Positions 34,644 through 36,683 of a stretch of DNA of 36,683 nt are shown here, one piece after another; positions within the stretch are counted from its first letter, which is position 1; every line of letters starts with the position of its first letter. The DNA lies in NCBI GenBank assembly GCA_903910205.1, contig CAIVYW010000200.1, positions 1 through 36,683 on the forward strand. Reading direction: 5' to 3'. A program made the translations under genes and the position numbers. The DNA is from an uncultured Methylococcaceae bacterium (lineage in GTDB: Bacteria > Pseudomonadota > Gammaproteobacteria > Methylococcales > Methylomonadaceae). The notes beneath the pieces are model-generated. The model did no database searches and had not been told where the DNA came from. It worked only from the letters and a program-made list of their open reading frames with translations.

Positions 34644-35401
34644 TGCGAAGTCGACTTTTATTTTGGCTAATTATCATTATCGCCGCCTTTTTCTTTTTTG
34701 AGATACCGGCATACGCAGCCGCAGGAATTGATGCCGTAACAGTAACGACTAACAAACAAGGAGCTCAAACCTATAGTGTTACTCTACAGATACTAGGTCT
34801 CATGACTTTATTGACAGTTCTGCCGGCACTATTACTGACCATGACTTCCTTTACCCGCATCATGATCGTTTTAAGTTTACTCAGACAAGCACTAGGAACA
34901 GGCCAAGCACCTAGTAATCAAGTACTATTAGGCTTATCGCTATTTTTAACTATATTTATCATGACACCAGTATTCGAAAAAGTTAATACCGAAGCGATTC
35001 AACCTTATATGGAAGAAAAAATTGATGCACCTACCGCATTAATAAAGGCTTCTGAGCCCTTCCGTGAGTTTATGCAAAAACAAACGCGTGAATCTGATTT
35101 ACAACTCTTTATCAGAATCTCAGGAAATCCAGATTTACAATCTGCCGAAGACGTTCCCTTTTCATTGCTATTATCAGCTTATGTCACCAGCGAATTAAAA
35201 ACAGCATTTCAAATAGGCTTCTTAATTTTCTTGCCCTTTATGATTATTGACCTTGTTGTTGCCAGTGTACTGATGTCTATGGGGATGATGATGTTGTCTC
35301 CAATGATAATATCCCTGCCTTTTAAAATAATGCTATTTGTTTTAGCCGATGGATGGTCTTTAATTATGGAAATGTTAGCAGCTAGTTTTTATGTTAGTTA
35401 G
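34643..35401 (+). CDS. fliP: Flagellar export gate protein FliP
   Basis: FliP is the core ring of the type III export gate. The 252-residue precursor has a cleavable signal peptide (about 1-26, ending AYA). The strongly conserved motifs are [34 protein letters not shown], and the end [20 protein letters not shown] followed by [12 protein letters not shown]. Several transmembrane helices. Starts at a TAATG overlap with fliO. Confidence 0.97.
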   Translation: MRSRLLFWLIIIIAAFFFFEIPAYAAAGIDAVTVTTNKQGAQTYSVTLQILGLMTLLTVLPALLLTMTSFTRIMIVLSLLRQALGTGQAPSNQVLLGLSLFLTIFIMTPVFEKVNTEAIQPYMEEKIDAPTALIKASEPFREFMQKQTRESDLQLFIRISGNPDLQSAEDVPFSLLLSAYVTSELKTAFQIGFLIFLPFMIIDLVVASVLMSMGMMMLSPMIISLPFKIMLFVLADGWSLIMEMLAASFYVS

Positions 35402-35416
35402 AGAGACGTCAAAATC

Positions 35417-35686
35417 ATGACACCAGAAATCATTTACAGGGTCAGTCAAGATGCAATGATCGTTGCCATCAAGCTGACAACCCCAGTATTGCTACCTTCC
35501 TTAGCAATAGGCTTAATTATTGCTATGTTTCAAGCAGCTACACAGATTAATGAATCAACATTGACATTTGTACCTAAGTTAATAGTGATCGGACTAGTGC
35601 TATTAATTATGGGACCGTGGATGTTGCAATTATTTCTCGATTACTTTCAGACCTTAATAAGAGATATACCGACATTAATTGGCTAA
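35417..35686 (+). CDS. fliQ: Flagellar export gate protein FliQ
   Basis: An 89-residue protein of two transmembrane helices, part of the FliPQR gate. Motifs are LTTPVLLPSLAIGLIIAMFQ, AATQINESTLTFVPKLI, and GPWMLQLFLDYFQTLI. It lies 15 bp after fliP and 3 bp before fliR. Confidence 0.97.
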   Translation: MTPEIIYRVSQDAMIVAIKLTTPVLLPSLAIGLIIAMFQAATQINESTLTFVPKLIVIGLVLLIMGPWMLQLFLDYFQTLIRDIPTLIG

Positions 35687-35689
35687 TCT

Positions 35690-36463
35690 GTGAATTTTAC
35701 TGAAACTCAAATACTCGGGTACGTTGCGGCATTTGTCTGGCCATTACTACGCATCAGTGCCATGTTTGTTGCCATGCCACTTTTTAGTATTCAAGCAGTA
35801 CCCGCTCGAATTAGACTACTGTTTTCCTTAGCAATCACCTTTGCGATGATACCCGTGCTACCGCCTTTTCAAGCGATTGAAATATTTAGCTACGAAGGCA
35901 TGATGGTCAGTGTTGCACAAATATTTATAGGTTTATCCATAGGCTTAATTATGCAGATGGTTTTTTCTATTGTTCTTTTTGCAGGAGAAAGTATTGCCGC
36001 AAGTATGGGACTCGGCTTTGCCGCCATGGTCGATCCGCAAAGTGGGCAGCAAGCACCAGTTATTGGGCAACTTTATACGATTACCAGCACTTTACTTTTT
36101 CTCAGCTTAAATGGTCACTTACTATTAATACAAATGCTACTCGATAGCTTTACCAGCTTGCCTATTGACATAAACGGACTCGTTAAAGCAGATATTTGGA
36201 CCATTATTACATGGAGTAGTCGTATGTTTTCTGGGGGGTTATTGCTTGCAATGCCGGTTATTATTAGCCTACTACTGGTTAATATTAGTTTTGGCGTTGC
36301 AGCTAGGGCAGCACCACAATTGAATATTTTTTCAGTCGGTTTTCCCATCACGTTAATACTCGGAATGGTATTGATTTGGATCACATTACCGGATGCATTA
36401 AATCAATTTTCCGGCATATTAACAGACTCTTATAACTTGATAGGGCAATTAGTAAAACTATAA
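35690..36463 (+). CDS. fliR: Flagellar export gate protein FliR
   Basis: FliR completes the FliPQR gate. The 257 residues form about six transmembrane helices; conserved parts include FVWPLLRISAMFVAMPLFSI, AVPARIRLLFSLAITF, GESIAASMGLGFAAMVDPQS and NIFSVGFPITLILGM. It starts with GTG at 35690. flhB begins 39 bp later. Confidence 0.95.
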   Translation: MNFTETQILGYVAAFVWPLLRISAMFVAMPLFSIQAVPARIRLLFSLAITFAMIPVLPPFQAIEIFSYEGMMVSVAQIFIGLSIGLIMQMVFSIVLFAGESIAASMGLGFAAMVDPQSGQQAPVIGQLYTITSTLLFLSLNGHLLLIQMLLDSFTSLPIDINGLVKADIWTIITWSSRMFSGGLLLAMPVIISLLLVNISFGVAARAAPQLNIFSVGFPITLILGMVLIWITLPDALNQFSGILTDSYNLIGQLVKL

Positions 36464-36502
36464 GAATAGTCTGTGTTTTTTATAACTATCATCCACTAAA
36501 AT

Positions 36503-36683
36503 ATGTCTGAAGATTCCGATCAAGAAAAAACCGAAGAACCGACCAGTAAGCGTCTCGACGACGCCCAGAAAAAAGGTCAAATTGCTAGGTCTAAGGAATT
36601 AAACACCTTTGTCATGCTCATTACTAGCGCGACCTTATTTCTTATAATGGGAGGCCAGATAGGTCATGGTTTAATAACCATCA
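36503..36683 (+). CDS. flhB: Flagellar export switch protein FlhB, N-terminal part only
   Basis: The window ends inside this gene. The visible 60 residues contain the family start (DQEKTEEPTSKRLDDAQKKG, QIARSKELNTFVMLITSATL) and the first transmembrane helix. FlhB switches substrate specificity after autocleavage at an NPTH site that lies beyond the window. It continues the fliMNOPQR run. Confidence 0.95.
   Translation, partial: MSEDSDQEKTEEPTSKRLDDAQKKGQIARSKELNTFVMLITSATLFLIMGGQIGHGLITI

Overview
The window is a large chemotaxis/flagellar gene block from a moderately AT-rich Gammaproteobacterium. A FleQ/FlrA-type master regulator, sigma-54 promoters of the GG-N10-GC type and the flgBCDEFGHIJKL, fliEFGHIJK and fliMNOPQR-flhB runs point to a polar-flagellum bacterium of the Pseudomonas/Vibrio/methanotroph style. 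I cannot name the genus; a methanotroph-like (Methylococcales) host is only a guess.

Layout. (1) 1-4242: a broken PAS-GGDEF fragment on the minus strand abuts a 5'-truncated chemoreceptor, followed by cheR, cheD and a small FliT-like gene on the plus strand. (2) 4243-9563: an accessory island on the minus strand. Three enzyme genes (group II PLP decarboxylase, ATP-grasp ligase, second fold-type-I PLP enzyme) sit among copies of a small inverted-repeat mobile element. (3) 9564-21267, minus strand: flgBCDEFGHIJKL in canonical order behind a sigma-54 promoter. (4) 21507-22247: flgA, divergent, with its own sigma-54 promoter. (5) 22379-32515, minus strand: fliEFGHIJ behind a sigma-54 promoter, then fleQ, then fliK. 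(6) 32784 to the end, plus strand: fliMNOPQR and the start of flhB. fliL is not in its usual place before fliM, and flgM, flgN, fliC, fliD and fliS are not in the window.

The most unusual content is the enzyme cassette and its mobile elements. Four element copies (A, B, D, E) have related inverted ends of the form GGCTACCAACTTAAG and perfect 8-bp target duplications; degraded copies also occur. Element D interrupts the decarboxylase/ATP-grasp junction. Removing D and one target copy on paper restores an in-frame decarboxylase C-terminus whose TGA overlaps the ATP-grasp ATG (ATGA). The ATP-grasp gene in turn overlaps the second PLP gene by 11 bp. The ancestral arrangement was therefore a tightly coupled three-gene operon directly behind flgL. 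Its chemistry is unknown to me; forming a decarboxylated amino acid and ligating it to an acceptor (a small molecule, peptide or flagellar protein) is a testable idea.

Other oddities are in-frame expansions in export-apparatus and hook proteins: a ~360-residue Ala/Thr-rich insert with an internal duplication in FlgE, a triplicated segment at the N-terminus of FliH, four 111-bp tandem repeats in fliK, and a shared flagellin-IN-like module in FlgK and FlgL.
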